From NCBI GenBank assembly GCA_039704465.1, contig JASFAU010000002.1, positions 1,736,001 through 1,800,000 of the forward strand: DNA of 64,000 nt, written 5' to 3'. The position numbers and the translations under genes were made by a program. A model generated the notes under the pieces. The model ran no database searches and had not been told where the DNA came from. It saw only the letters and a list, made by a program, of their open reading frames with translations. Source of the stretch: Plasmodiophora brassicae (lineage: Eukaryota > Endomyxa > Phytomyxea > Plasmodiophorida > Plasmodiophoridae). Position 1 is the stretch's first letter, and every line of letters begins with the position of its first letter. This document shows positions 1 through 11,872 of the stretch, piece after piece.

Positions 1-830
1 GACGATGGCCACCAACGCACCGCTCTGCAACATTGTCAACAAACGCGGATACGTCCTACTCGCAATGGCCATCGCCCATCGGGCAGGGGTAGGCCGGTAG
101 GGGACCCGCAAATAGACAAGGCCCCCTTTAAAGCGACTTGTGGGCGCTCACGGCAGATCAGGATAGCAATGTTCCAGGGCAGGTGTTGGATGCGACCAGG
201 CAGCGACAGTTTGTTCAGACGCGAGCGCGCGTTGAGCCAAATAAGAAACGAATCCGTGTTCTGGACACCCAACAACCACATCCCAACCTGACCATCGTGG
301 CCACGCTTCTCCAGTGGCATCTCTGTCGATCCCATTCAGAGAAGGACAGCACCGCGGTACTTCTTTATTACTGTTTACCTGCATTCGTTTAACGGTACAA
401 GGATTTCTGGTTCATGCCCCATCACGAAGCAATGCCTGGGGATACTATAATCGTCCAGAACCAACGACGGCGTGTACACAGCTATACGAGAAGTATCCAG
501 GGCGCAACCAACTCTGCATTGCAATTCCAGGCGCGGATCGCGAAGGTCCTCCGACAGGTTGGGGTTTGCCAAGACGGGAATCGATCTACGGCACCAACGT
601 TGTGCGTGTCCTGGGACGACCTCACAGACGCAACTTGATGCTCCACCCGGAACGAGGAGAGTAATGTGATCTGATCGGAGACGACTGATAAAGATTCATT
701 CGCCAATGTCTCTGTGTCGCTACTGCTCGGATCGCCGTACCTGGGCGAATCAACCAAGTACGCAGGGTGACGACGCGGGAATCTGAACGTCGCGCGCTTC
801 CATTCGCAAGAACGCTCCGGGCGTGTGCTG
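1..830. other. No supportable gene
   Basis: Several overlapping short frames are open on both strands, the longest being 147 codons on the minus strand at 482-925, but none shows a recognisable motif, a consistent exon chain or a signal sequence. A minus-strand stretch around 36-335 could be an exon remnant of a gene beginning left of the window, but I cannot support this. The right end presumably holds the promoter of the gene starting at 831. Confidence 0.4.
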
Positions 831-1598
831 ATGCGCCTGTTCTTGCTGATCGTTGCTATTGCTGCCTCATGTGCTGTGGGCAACCCAGGCCGGTGCCCGC
901 TGGATGGCACCCCGTGCCTGTACACGGTGGCGGATTTGCAATCGTCACCGCTGGGCGTGCCCTGGAATACGACGTTCTACCTCGGGTCCAGACCATACAA
1001 TGTGTCGCAGATGCAGGGCATTCTGCAGACGCCCAGTATCGGAGGCGACCGCCTGCAGGCGCTAGCGCAGCAGGAGATCACCACGTTGCTGAACGTGTAC
1101 CGCGGCGCAGACTGCTCGCCCATTCGGTCAGCCATTGCCAGCGCGGACGCGTTGATCGGGTCGCTCGTCGTACCACCACTTCCCGGGTACAGTACGCTGA
1201 CGTCTGGAGCCGCTCTAGAAGCGGTCGTTGCCAGCCTTCGTGCGTTCAACGCCCAGTCGCCGTGCACGAACGCCTCCACAGTACTGTCACCTAAGCGGAC
1301 CCCAGCACCAACAACGCAAACGATGGCACCCACTCCTGCACCGACACCACCGCCAACACCCGCACCGACACCAGCACCTACACCACAGCCGACGCTTGCA
1401 CCCACTCCTCGACCGACTCCTGCGCCTACACCCCAACCAACACCCGCGCCTACGCCACCACGAATCCCTGCACCAAAGACATTAGCCACCCCCAGTCTAC
1501 ATCCAGCACCGACACCCCATCCGACTCCAGCGCCTACCAGCTCCCTGCTATGCCGCATCTTTGGCCGGGCATGGTGCCTACGAATTGCCCGTCCTTAA
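831..1598 (+). CDS. Secreted Pro/Thr-repeat protein, short copy
   Basis: This single exon encodes 255 residues. The first in-frame ATG is at 831; an in-frame GTG lies two codons upstream. Residues 1-18 are a classic signal peptide ending in cysteine/alanine. Residues 20-150 form a compact domain with the motifs [25 protein letters not shown] and [12 protein letters not shown], followed by a Pro/Thr tail of APTP-type units and a short basic end. The domain resembles one I recall from bacterial secreted proteins (LGTVTY...LLSIL...LAHQLIAAKLN...ADALIGG..VPP). Its function is unknown. The next gene carries the same domain, so the pair is a tandem duplication. This copy lacks the hydrophobic C-terminus of its neighbour and may be truncated or soluble. 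It is probably extracellular or at the cell surface. Confidence 0.75.
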   Translation: MRLFLLIVAIAASCAVGNPGRCPLDGTPCLYTVADLQSSPLGVPWNTTFYLGSRPYNVSQMQGILQTPSIGGDRLQALAQQEITTLLNVYRGADCSPIRSAIASADALIGSLVVPPLPGYSTLTSGAALEAVVASLRAFNAQSPCTNASTVLSPKRTPAPTTQTMAPTPAPTPPPTPAPTPAPTPQPTLAPTPRPTPAPTPQPTPAPTPPRIPAPKTLATPSLHPAPTPHPTPAPTSSLLCRIFGRAWCLRIARP

Positions 1599-1828
1599 CG
1601 GTAAATACAGCGGCCAAGTGCATGCATTACTCGCTAGTCCAAGGGCAATTCCCAGCGTCGAATATCAGTCTTGTAGGATACCGTGCTTGTACGCGTCACC
1701 CATGGTATCGCAGGCACGATCGCAGCGCCACGCCCGTTCTAAAATCTTCTGCCAGTGGCAGATTCGCCCTAATGGGCACTGGGATGTCGCGTGCCCCCGC
1801 CACTCGGCAACAGTGCCGTGCGCCCCTA

Positions 1829-4800
1829 ATGGCGATGTGGTGGATCCTTCTCGCCATTGGCGGGGCAGCCGGGTGCCCCCTGAGTAACTACGCGTGCTTG
1901 CGCACGGTCGCATACCTTCAATCGCCATCGGCGACCTGGCCGGTGCCGTCGAGCGCGACGTTCTACCTCGGGTCCAGGAAGTACAATGTATCGCAGATGC
2001 AGACGATCATGCGATCGTCGGCTATAGGCGGCGACGAGTTGCAGGCGATGGCGCAGCAGGAGATTGCCGCGTTGATCAACGTGTACAACGGGGCGCCCGC
2101 TACATCCGTCGGATCAACGGTCGCCAGTGCGGACTCGCTGATCGGGTCGCTCATCGTGCCACCACTTCCTGGATACAGTACGCTGTCTGGCGTCGCTGTT
2201 GAAAACGTCACTACCAGCCTGAACGCGTTCAACACCATGTCTTCCGCATGTACATTACCACCTACGCCGGCCCCTACTCCAGCACCAACGCCCGCACCTA
2301 CGCCGGCGCCTACACCAGCACCAACCCCAGCACCAACACCGGCGCCCACACCCGCACCAACTCCCGCCCCTACGCCACAGCCTACTCCAGCCCCTACTCC
2401 GGCACCGACACCGGCGCCAACTCCAGCACCCACACCAGCACCAACTCCAGCACCGACACCAGCACCAACCCCAGCACCAACACCGGCGCCCACACCCGCA
2501 CCAACTCCCGCCCCTACGCCAGCACCCACACCGGCACCAACTCCAGCACCCACTCCAGCACCGACACCGGCACCCACACCAGCACCCACTCCAGCACCCA
2601 CACCGGCACCAACACCAGCACCGACACCGGCACCCACACCGGAACCAACGCCAGCACCAACTCCAGCACCGACACCAGCACCTACTCCAGCACCGACACC
2701 GGAACCCACGCCAGCACCGACACCAGCACCTACTCCAGCACCAACACCGGAACCCACACCAGCGCCGACTCCAGCACCAACTCCAGCACCGACACCGGCA
2801 CCAACACCAGCACCGACACCGGCACCCACACCGGAACCAACGCCAGCACCAACTCCATCACCGACACCAGCACCTACTCCAGCACCGACACCGGAACCCA
2901 CGCCAGCGCCGACACCGGAACCCACACCAGCACCGACACCAGCACCCACACCAGCACCGACACCGGCACCAACGCCATCACCAACTCCAGCACCGACACC
3001 GGCACCGACACCGGCGCCAACTCCAGCACCCACACCAGCACCAACTCCAGCACCGACACCAGCTCCAACCCCAGCACCAACACCGGCGCCCACACCCGCA
3101 CCAACTCCCGCCCCTACGCCAGCACCCACACCAGCACCAACTCCAGCACCCACTCCAGCACCGACACCGGCACCCACACCAGCACCCACTCCAGAACCAA
3201 CTCCAGCACCCACACCGGTACCTACACCGGCACCCACACCAGAACCAACGCCGGCACCCACACCGGCACCCACACCAGCACCAACGCCGGCACCCACACC
3301 GGAACCAACGCCAGCACCGACACCAGCACCTACTCCAGCACCGACACCGGAACCCACACCAGCACCGACACCAGCACCAACTCCGGCACCGACACCGGCA
3401 CCAACGCCAGCACCAACTCCAGCACCGACACCGGCACCGACACCAGCACCAACCCCAGCACCAACTCCAGCACCGACACCGGCGCCAACTCCAGCGCCGA
3501 CACCAGCACCAACCCCAGCACCGACGCCGGCACCAACTCCAGCACCGACACCGGCACCAACTCCAGCACCGACACCGGCACCAACCCCAGCACCGACTCC
3601 AGCACCAACTCCAGCGCCGACACCGGAACCCACACCAGCACCGACACCAGCACCAACTCCGGCACCGACACCGGCACCAACGCCAGCACCAACCCCAGCA
3701 CCGACACCGGCACCGACACCAGCACCGACCCCAGCACCAACACCAGCGCCACACCAGCACCAACACCAGCACCAACCCAGCACCCACACCGGCACCAACC
3801 CCAGCACCGACACCGGCACCAACTCCAGCGCCGACACCGGAACTCACACCAGCACCGACTCCAGCACCGACACCGGCACCAACGCCAGCACCAACTCAAG
3901 CACCGACACCGGCACCGACACCAGCACCGACCCCAGCACCAACACCAGCGCCAACTCCAGCACCCACACCGGCACCAACCCCAGCACCGACACCGGCACC
4001 AACTCCAGCGCCGACACCGGAACTCACACCAGCACCGACTCCAGCACCGACACCGGCACCAACGCCAGCACCAACTCAAGCACCAACTCCAGCGCCAACA
4101 CCGGAACCCACACCAGCACCGACTCCAGCACCAGCACCGACACCAGAACCGACGCCTCCTCTGACCTCAACGGTAACGTCAACCGCACGAGCACCAACGT
4201 CGACGACAATAACCCCGACACCAACGCCATCACCAACGCCTGCATCAACTCCCTCAACCGCTCCTGCTTCGACGATTGCATCTCCGTCCCCATTCACAGC
4301 GTCCACGTCGCCGAGGTCAACTTCACATCGAACGCCGACGACGACAAACAGGGTCGGATTCCTAACCGACCCCAACGGTAGCCGAACCACAGCCAGAGTG
4401 CACACTCTGCGACGAACGACGTCACGCTGGCTGCCGCCCACGCCAGCGGCAGCGCCTGTCCAGGCACCCACGCCCGTGTATGCACCGACACCCGCTCGCG
4501 CGCCAACACCAGCGCAGGCACCCACGCCCGCGCATGCACCGACACCCCCTCCAGCGCCAACACCAGCGCAGGCACCCACGCCCGCGCAAGCACCGACACC
4601 CGCTCCAGCGCCAACACCAGCGCAGGCACCCACGCCCGCGCAAGCACCGACACCTGCTCGAGCGCCAACACCAGCGCAGGCACCCACGCCCGTGCAGGCT
4701 CCCACGCCGCAGCGGGCACCTACACCCGCACCGACCGCCTCGGCACCAACGCCAACGTCGAGCTCCACGCCGCCATCGGCCTGGACAGCGATCCTGCTCG

Positions 4801-4832
4801 GCACCGCCGTTCCCATCATGTTCTTCCTATAA
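1829..4832 (+). CDS. GPI-anchored-like Pro/Thr-repeat surface protein, frame interrupted twice
   Basis: Start is the ATG at 1829, giving a short signal peptide ([15 protein letters not shown]). Residues 16-145 repeat the domain of the preceding gene ([31 protein letters not shown]). A very long APTP repeat follows. The frame is lost at about 3750 (one A missing from an AACACC unit) and again at about 3777 (one C missing), so the repeat is read successively in frames 2, 1 and 3. Frame 3 then stays open through 4141-4398 into QAPTP-type repeats and ends in a hydrophobic tail ([17 protein letters not shown]) typical of a GPI-attachment signal. With the two bases allowed for, the gene would encode about 1,001 residues. 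The deletions may be assembly errors in a repeat or real inactivating changes. The protein is likely a mucin-like, O-glycosylated cell-surface or wall component. Confidence 0.72.
2260..4140 (+). repeat. 12-bp APTP minisatellite with higher-order units
   Basis: About 150 copies of a 12-bp unit (consensus CCAGCACCNACA, coding [12 protein letters not shown]). Higher-order structure is visible. The segment from 2401 recurs almost unchanged exactly 600 bp later at 3001, and the 120 bp at 3781-3900 recurs exactly 180 bp later at 3961-4080. Because the unit has no stop in any frame, all six frames stay open here and produce spurious long ORFs. Confidence 0.95.
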
Positions 4833-4900
4833 AGACAACGTTACGGGGTGGTCCACACAGCGGGTTGCACCGGGTGCCGGCGGGGGGCGCGTTGCGATCG

Positions 4901-7900
4901 ATGACGACGGACGCGGGTCTGTCCGTTCGGGACCTTCGCGACGGCCTGCAGCGGCGCCTGGAGCGATCCGGCCTGCTGGACCGATTACGGGCACAGCTGC
5001 GGGCGCACCTGGTCGCCGAGATCCGCACCGCGTGTGCCGGCGCGGCGCCACGCACCTGCGCCGCACCGTCCGGAACGGCGCGCGCCCTGAACGTCGTCGT
5101 CGCCGAGTTCCTGGCCCGCCACGAACACGACTACGCCCGGTCCGTCTTCCTGTCGGAATCCGGCACCGACCCGGACGCGTTCGCCGCCGACGAGCTCGAG
5201 CGCCTGCTGTCGCTGCCGCCGAAGACGATCGTCGACACCGACGACCACTCCATCCTGGAGCACATCGTCCAGCGTATCGTCCTGTACGACGATGCCAATC
5301 AGCGATGCTCTGCGATCCGCGCGCGTAACAATGACGAACAGGAAATCCGACCTGAGGACGTGCTCGGTGCAGACGGAAGGGCGCGGCGACGACACGATCG
5401 AGCAGCGCCTGCGCGAGCTGAACGACAAGTCAGCGATCGGAACGCGTCCAGACGAGCGTCGCGCTAACGGGACGGTATCGGGATAGGTTCGCACAGGCGC
5501 GGGACGGCCACGACGACAGGACGTTCGACGAGCGGCTGTGGGCCCGCATCCGCGAGGTCGAATCAGCCGCCGACCAACGCATCAAACAGGTCGACAACGG
5601 GCCGGGACACCGGCGACACCACCCGGCCTGACCTGTTCGACAGGAGGTGGAGCGGATTCGTGCCACAGAACTAGCGGCGGTGCGCCTGGCGGAAAGCGAG
5701 CGGTACCGCGATGAGCTGAACAGCGCCCGCGATGGGTTCGAACGCAGGTACCAAGGTGGGGCAGGGTCCGACGTGAGGGAAGGTGTGTGCGCTGACCGCG
5801 GGCAGAACGCCTGGCGAGTCTGCGCGCCCGGGAGCAGGAGCAGGAGCAGAAACTCAGGGAGCGACAGCAGATCATGGAGGCGCAGGAGTACCAGCGACGA
5901 CAGCAGCTCCTCGCCGAGATCGAGGCCGTCCGCCTACGGTTAACGGCGTATCATCCGTCGGACGACGACAACAGCAACTCACCGACGATGACAGGGAAGT
6001 GGATCTGCAGCGGTCGATCGAACTGGATCGTCGCGCGTTGCAGATCGAGCGGGAGCGTCTGACGGATCAGCTGAAGGACGCCGAGCGGCGCGCCGACCTG
6101 ATGGAGCGCGAGTTCAAGCAGCGCGACCACCAGCTGGAGACACGTGCCGCTGAGGTCCGGGGGCGTTCTGGTCCGTTTCGGGGGGCAGTGACGATGACAG
6201 AAGCGCGCCTAGTACGGGAGAAGTTTCGAAGCGATGCACGCGGATGATCGGACGCGCCTCGAAACGGCTCTGATGCAATGCGCTGAACAGAGGCGCATTG
6301 CTGATGCACAGGTCGACGCGTTCCAGGAATGCCGAGAGAAACTCGCCCAAGCAGAGGCGGCCCTTCGGCAAGTCGACGCCGACCGTGTCGCGTTTGCCGA
6401 CACGAAGGGTAGTACCGCTGACAGCCCAGAGTCGCTCCTGTGTCGATCTAACGGCCACGTCAGAGAACATGTCGCAGTTGAAGGACAGGATTGGTCACCT
6501 CGAGGGAGAAGTCAGGACACGCGATGAGCAGATCCTGGTAAAGGGGCCCATGCAACAGGTTAACTTGGCGTTCTGACCGGTCGGATTAGGCGTTGAAACG
6601 GGAGATCGGGGAGCGCGACGGGAGGATTACAGCGCTAGACGAAGAGCGGCGCACGTTGGCGTCGAAAGTGGCGTTGGCTGGGAAGGAGCGCGCTGCAATC
6701 GAGGCGCGTTCTGCGTCAGTTGAGACGGGCTGGAGACATCGTTACGAGGAATTGCAGGCGCAAGTGAGGAGCCTGGCGGAAGAGCTGGAATGGAGGATCG
6801 AGGACGGGGAGCAGGCGCGGCGTGACCTGGAGGAGGAACAGCTGCGTTGCAAGGCGCTGGAACGGGACGTTGATGAGCTGACGGCCGACCTGCAACGTAC
6901 TCGGGTACAAACGGTGCGCCAGGTGCCAGTCCCGAAGATTACGCCGCTTAGTTGTTCAACGCGCCTGGAATTGGCACGTGAACGCCTGGAACACACTCTG
7001 TTCGAAGGCCGGCAGTATCGACCGGCACCCGTCGAATTGGGATCAGGCGGTGAGGAGTCACACCCGGAACTAATGCACACGCGCGCACCGGTACCGACTA
7101 CCCCAGCTATTGATTCGGTCGTCAATCGCCTTCCCAGCGCAGCAACGCCAAGGCGTGACAACAAGGCGGAGACTCAGGCGACGACGCCGACGGTGATACC
7201 GGCTGCCGCATCCCCAGCGATTGTCGCACAAGCACGAGAAACAGTACCTGAAGAATCCCGTCAGACAACCACGACGCGAAACGAGCCTGCAATGGCGTCT
7301 TCATCGATGCCAGAGGAGACACAGCCCGCAGAACGTGTCGACGACAAGGCTGTTGACGATGTGGAGAAAGTGCCTGTCAAACCGGAGCTCAAATCGGCAG
7401 CGAACGATGCAGATGACGAACCCGTCACAAAGGAAGGCACAACAGACCTAGAAGTGCTAGCTGCGATGACGGGTGTCGTCGAACAGGCGTCGGCACCTGC
7501 ACGTTGGCCGGACATGACTAACGACGTCGATATCGCGATCCAGCAACAGCAGGAAGAGGTCGTTGACGAGCAGAAGCGGGAAGCGGAACGGCGTCGACAG
7601 GAGATGATCGAGAAGCAACGGGAGGAGAGGGTGCTTCGAGCGGCACAGCAGCGGCGCGAGCGCGACGAACGCGATCGTCAGATGCGGGCGGCGTCGGCGC
7701 CGGCTCGACGACAGCAACCACAACGACAGCAACCACAACGACCGTCAGCGTCAGCATCTGTAAACCTGGCGCCGCCAGAGAGACGGAAGCTGGCGGTTGC
7801 AGAGCAGGATGCCGCTGGCACTGAGCAGAAGATCGACACGGAACCGGACGACCCACTCGAAGAGTACAAGAGGCGCGTCATGGAACGGATGCGACAGCAG

Positions 7901-7999
7901 CAGGGTGCCGATCAGCACCAATCGCAGACGCTTCCACTGCCGCCTGAATCTGACGATGAGCTCGCCTTCTCCGGTCCAGACGAACACGACGAACCTTAG
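4901..7999 (+). CDS. OFD1: OFD1-like centriole/basal-body protein
   Basis: Nine exons: 4901-5283, 5342-5428, 5487-5589, 5644-5755, 5806-5938, 5995-6154, 6213-6408, 6464-6537, 6590-7999 (introns 50-58 nt; total 2,658 nt, 885 residues). The N-terminus matches the OFD1 signature: a helix GLQRRLERSGLLDRLRAQLR followed by a LisH-type segment (VVAEFLARHEHDYARSVFL, then SESG) at residues about 65-88. The rest is nearly continuous coiled coil to residue about 650, then an acidic, Gln/Arg-rich tail. OFD1 caps the distal centriole and is needed for distal appendages and ciliogenesis; human OFD1 is about 1,010 residues. It ends 144 bp from the convergent TAF8 gene. The family call is strong; splice sites were placed by frame continuity. 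Confidence 0.88.
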
Positions 8000-8143
8000 C
8001 GTACGCGATACGTCCAGCACGACGTCGTTGGCTTCGTCTAAAACGTCGAACCGACAGTGGAGCTTGTTCGGTATATTGAATAGGGTCGTAACAAAGGATG
8101 CAATTATTATGTATCGACGGAGCTGTCAGCGAACGACTGCTTA

Positions 8144-9052
8144 TCATCTGTCAACCGGGACGTCAGTACCACACAACGAAAATGTCGATAAGGTGGCAGC
8201 GGGCGTACCCTTCTTTTGTATGGAGCGGTTCAGTCTGACGAGTGCGCTCTCAACTTGGCGTTTCTGCTTGATAATCAATTTTCTCTGCGGCGACGTCAGG
8301 GGCGCAGATTTGACAATCAATCCCTCTCATGCGAAACCCAGACCCTGGTTTTCGAGTCGACAGACATGTTCGGATAGACAGGCGTGTACGCGAACGTGTG
8401 CACAGGCGGAAGATCAGGCAGGCAGGGCGGTATATTCGGCAATGCAATATCATGAGGCAATTCCTCACGTTCCTCGATGCCGACCCGGTTGCACAGGATA
8501 ACATCTCGGGGCTGGGGCGTCGGCAACATATCTAATCGGGCGATGAGACACGATGGCGCACAAGAAGCGGTGAAACGCGATACCGTAAACAAACGGGACA
8601 TCGTGCGACGACTTCTTGTACTCCAGCAGTCGCTCGGGCGGCATGCCAAGATCGCTGACCGCGTTCACGATATCCCAGGCATTCGTGTGCGTTCTCCTCG
8701 CCAGACTGGACAAATGGGCGGCGTCATGCGAACGAGACACAACGGGGAGGTGGCTCCGGGCCGGTCGGCCTACTGTGCATTGGATCGGGCGTTGACCGCG
8801 ATCTCGGCGATGTACCGGGCGGCGATCTCGCTCAGCGTGTCCAGCGACGACTGGTGCGTCCGCATGTACCCGACGTCGATGGCCAGCTCGGCGCACGCCA
8901 CGCGCAGCGCCGCCAGCATCACCTGCGACACCGACGCCGCCGACTCCGACGGCATTGCGCCCGGCTGCCCCAATTGCCCAAATGGGGCGCAGTGGACAGC
9001 TGCGCCGGCAGTCCCCACAGGCCACACTAGCCTCATCGTAATTGCCAGACAT
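8144..9052 (-). CDS. TAF8: TFIID subunit TAF8-like histone-fold protein
   Basis: Exons on the minus strand: 9026-9052 (tentative first exon), 8774-8964 region, 8584-8705, 8362-8531, 8144-8284, with introns 8706-8773, 8532-8583 and 8285-8361. An alternative start is the ATG at 8955. The first half is a bromodomain-associated histone fold (VSQVMLAALRVACAELA ... LSEIAARYIAEIAVNA), followed by the TAF8-specific block DIVNAVSDLGM. The C-terminal TAF8 motif is also present: LPNIPPCLPDLPPVHTFAYT, then a helix QKRQVESALVRLNRSIQKK, as in human TAF8. TAF8 pairs with TAF10 in the TFIID core and bridges to TAF2. The gene starts about 12 bp downstream of the TMEM17 stop codon. The first exon and the 77-nt last intron are the least certain parts. 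Confidence 0.83.
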
Positions 9053-9064
9053 GGTGGTTCATTG

Positions 9065-9764
9065 CTACAGGTGCAACGTCGAGCGTCGCGGTCTGACGAT
9101 AGGGATCGCGGGCTGATAGTCGAGGCGGAACCTGGTGGTTTGGATGCCGATGACGCGCCGGACGGTGAAGTACCCGACGACGAGCTCGAAGAGGAGGAAC
9201 GCGAGCTGGATCCCGCCTGCGATCGAGTCGAGTGGCCAGCGCGGCGTCTGGAGGACGCAGGATGCGGCGACCAGGAACAGTTGCGGGAATATGGTCAGGA
9301 AGAAGAACGCGGCAAGGTGCTGGACGCGTTCCCTGAGGTTCCCGGCGTAACCTAGAAGCAGGCGGCCGATCTCGACTACCGCCCAGACGGAGAACAGAAG
9401 CGGCATCAAGTAATACCCGAGGGCACCAGGCCCGATCGCCATCATCTGAAATGGTCAGTCACCTGCGGGACGCGACACGTCTACCAGCAGGACCCACCTT
9501 ATACCGAATGCCCAAGATGGCGATGAAGGCGTGTAACGCCGAGTAGAAGGCGTTGTAGTACAGAGCCATTTGCAAGGCCAGAGACGACGCCACCTGTCGC
9601 TCCCGGACGAGCTGTTTCGGGACATGACGGGACGGGACCGCATACCCTGGGAACGCACCGCCAGGTGACACGAGCTCTTCAGGTCTGGTTATCGCCATCT
9701 CCAACACGTACTGACAACCGGTCACTGCTCCGGGGGTCGCGCGTTCCAATCGGGGCCTGGACAT
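9065..9764 (-). CDS. TMEM17: TMEM17-like ciliary transition-zone membrane protein
   Basis: Two exons, 9498-9764 and 9065-9445, with a 52-nt intron between (215 residues; human 198). Residues about 55-175 carry four membrane segments with the family hallmarks SSLALQMALYYNAFY and EIGRLLLGYAGNLRERVQHL. TMEM17 belongs to the MKS/B9 module that gates protein entry into the ciliary membrane together with TMEM231, B9D1 and TMEM216. The ATG at 9764 gives 22 extra N-terminal residues; an internal ATG at 9698 is an alternative. It is divergent from the orphan gene at 9843, so the two share a 78-bp promoter interval. Confidence 0.88.
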
Positions 9765-9842
9765 GTTTCATACCTGGCATGGGGTTCCGATGGCTTCGCT
9801 CTGGCAACCAGAAGCGCGTGAATCGGCCGAGGACTGGAACGT

Positions 9843-10244
9843 ATGCCGCTGAACGAGACGCGAACGTCGCCGGCTTCATCAGCGGCGCTATTCGCCACTG
9901 TATGGAAGCGCCCTAAACATGTGCGGGCACCAGCTGCTGGTGTTTCTACCTCGACACGGCCATCAAAGACGCAGAACAGGAAACGTGTCACCGTGGGTAT
10001 CAGTGGCCCCATCTTGCCCAATAACATCAGGCGTATCGTCGGGGAGCTCCTGTCTGCCCACAGTATCGGCCTTCATTGCACCAAGGTGGTAAGCACGACC
10101 GTCGGACGCGAGTACTTCGTGGCCCAGGTGGAGCTCTCCGTCCCGCCATCGATTTCCAGCGCCGATCTGGCAAAGATCATGACCGCGGTCCAGGACAAGT
10201 TTGGCTTCTGTGCCGGCAACATCTGCTCAGCCAATGGGCAATAA
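9843..10244 (+). CDS. Unrecognised 133-residue protein
   Basis: A single uninterrupted frame of 133 codons from the ATG at 9843. The first 45 residues are basic and Ser/Thr/Pro-rich. Residues 48-128 look like a small alpha/beta domain (GELLSAHSIGLHCTKVV, REYFVAQVELSVP, SADLAKIMTAVQDKFGF). I do not recognise the family. The alternation of strand and helix is reminiscent of ferredoxin-like or ACT-like folds, but that is only an impression. It lies head-to-head with TMEM17 and upstream of TFIIE-alpha, so co-expression with either is possible. No signal peptide or membrane segment is seen. Confidence 0.6.
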   Translation: MPLNETRTSPASSAALFATVWKRPKHVRAPAAGVSTSTRPSKTQNRKRVTVGISGPILPNNIRRIVGELLSAHSIGLHCTKVVSTTVGREYFVAQVELSVPPSISSADLAKIMTAVQDKFGFCAGNICSANGQ

Positions 10245-10501
10245 ACCGGCCGCAATTGATAGTGCCAATATCGTTGTTGTCTGAAAGAGGAAACGGTCGC
10301 GTATCTAAGACTAGCGGATCGATGGCCTATTTCATAGAGGACGATACTCGGATTGCCCTTAATGCTTCTTGATCTATGGATCAGCGCTGATCTAGGTGTT
10401 AGTGCCGGTTTTAAACCTGCCATCAGGGGAGGTGCTGACTGCGACAGCTGCGCTGCAGAGCAGCAGGTGGTACAGTGCAGACAGAAGACCAGTGGAGCGC
10501 G

Positions 10502-11848
10502 ATGGAAACTTCCGCGCGTTCGCCATTCCACGGAGTTGCAGCTGGCTGGCTGCTGCCGATGGGATCCCGGGCGCTCGCCGAACGCATCGCCCGCACCGTC
10601 GTCCGCGCCTTCTACGACGATGTAGGGCGCGCACGCGCTAAAGCGTCGACCTTTATCACGTGCTGACTCCGGTTGACTTCCAGGTCCACGTCGTTGTTTT
10701 CGATGCGTTACTCGTCGAGAAAGAGCAGCCGTGCGTACGCCCGCCTCGGCGCATCAGCGTCTTCGTGTATCCTTATTCTGTACTGCAGCGCGAAGGACAC
10801 TGACATTGCCGAGCATATCCGTTTACCGCCGAAACTGGTGCGTACGACTTTGCAGAAGCTGAAACGGGACGGGCTCGTGTTCGAGCGATCGCAGAAGCAG
10901 GCGGCCGGCGCCAAGAAATCGTCCGTATTCCTATGGGGGTTCGATCACGACAAGTTCCCTCGCGTGTTTCGGTATCGAATGTGTACGAATTCCCGTACTT
11001 GACATTCTGGGTCGATATGCTCATACCAAGCCTCAGTGATGATGCGACGAGCAGCGACTGAGAAGTTGCGATCGGCGATCGAGGAAGAGCGTTTCACGTG
11101 CCCAAACGAATCGTGTTACATGCATGAGCGTGGGCTGACGACGATGGAGGCCATGCAGGTGCGAAAGCAGATCGGAGCGACCGAGTTCGCCTGCGAGATC
11201 TGCTCGGCGCCGTTGGTGAAGATGCGGTCCCCGGCGGCGTCGTCTGATATCGGCACCACCGCCGAGGATATCAAGGCGCGCCTGAATCGGCAGATGATGC
11301 AGCTGGAGGCGATGGTCACGAACCTTCTGCAGGTCATGTATCAGGAGAAGCAGGATGCGGCGGCCGCCAGGCCTGATGCGAAGGAACCTGTGCGCCCTGG
11401 GACATCTGCGCTGGCCGGAACCGAGACGATCAGCGTCAAGCTGGAGGAGTCGGGCGCACCCGGTTTACTACCGACTCCAGTGGCGTCACGAGCGGCAAGC
11501 GTGGCCCTACCTTGGGAGGCCTCAGCGTCGTCAGCCGTTGCGGACGGAGACGATGCTGTTGAACCGCCAACGTCAGGGCTGGCGCCTGCTCGGTACGAAG
11601 AAATCCTGCGTCAGCAGGAAGCGGATCTGGAGGAGGAGAAGAGGCAGCTGCAGCAGCAACAGGCGAGTGTGCCACCCGAGGAGCGTGATGAAGCGTTGTC
11701 ATCGGTGGTCACAGTCACTGTCCAAGGCGTCGTCATGCCGCTGGACACGATCACGGAAGAGCATTTCGCGGCGATGACCGATGACGAGTACAGGCGGTAC
11801 GAGGAGATCGTCCAGAAGGAGGGCGACTACCACGACGAGTTCGGCTGA
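10502..11848 (+). CDS. GTF2E1: TFIIE alpha subunit
   Basis: Four exons: 10502-10621, 10684-10730, 10789-10982, 11037-11848 (introns 62, 58 and 54 nt; 390 residues). The N-terminal winged helix reads RIARTVVRAFYDDV ... DTDIAEHIRLPPKLVRTTLQ then KLKRDGLV, as in TFIIE-alpha and archaeal TFE. A zinc ribbon follows with FTCPNESC and a second pair in FACEICSAPL. The C-terminal half is acidic and coiled. It works as a heterodimer with TFIIE-beta, recruiting and stimulating TFIIH at the pol II promoter. The C-terminus ends 24 bp from the convergent RABL2 stop codon. Confidence 0.9.
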
Positions 11849-11872
11849 CTACACTGTATGTTGCTGCAGATC

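Noticed and set aside
1963..3837. Antisense 624-codon ORF made of GVGA repeats, and plus-strand [13 protein letters not shown] repeat ORFs
   Set aside because: These are the other frames of the stop-free 12-bp APTP minisatellite; none has a start, signal or conserved end.
5725..5760. GGTTCGAAC resembling a tRNA T-loop
   Set aside because: It lies inside a coding exon of OFD1 and no acceptor stem or anticodon arm can be folded around it.
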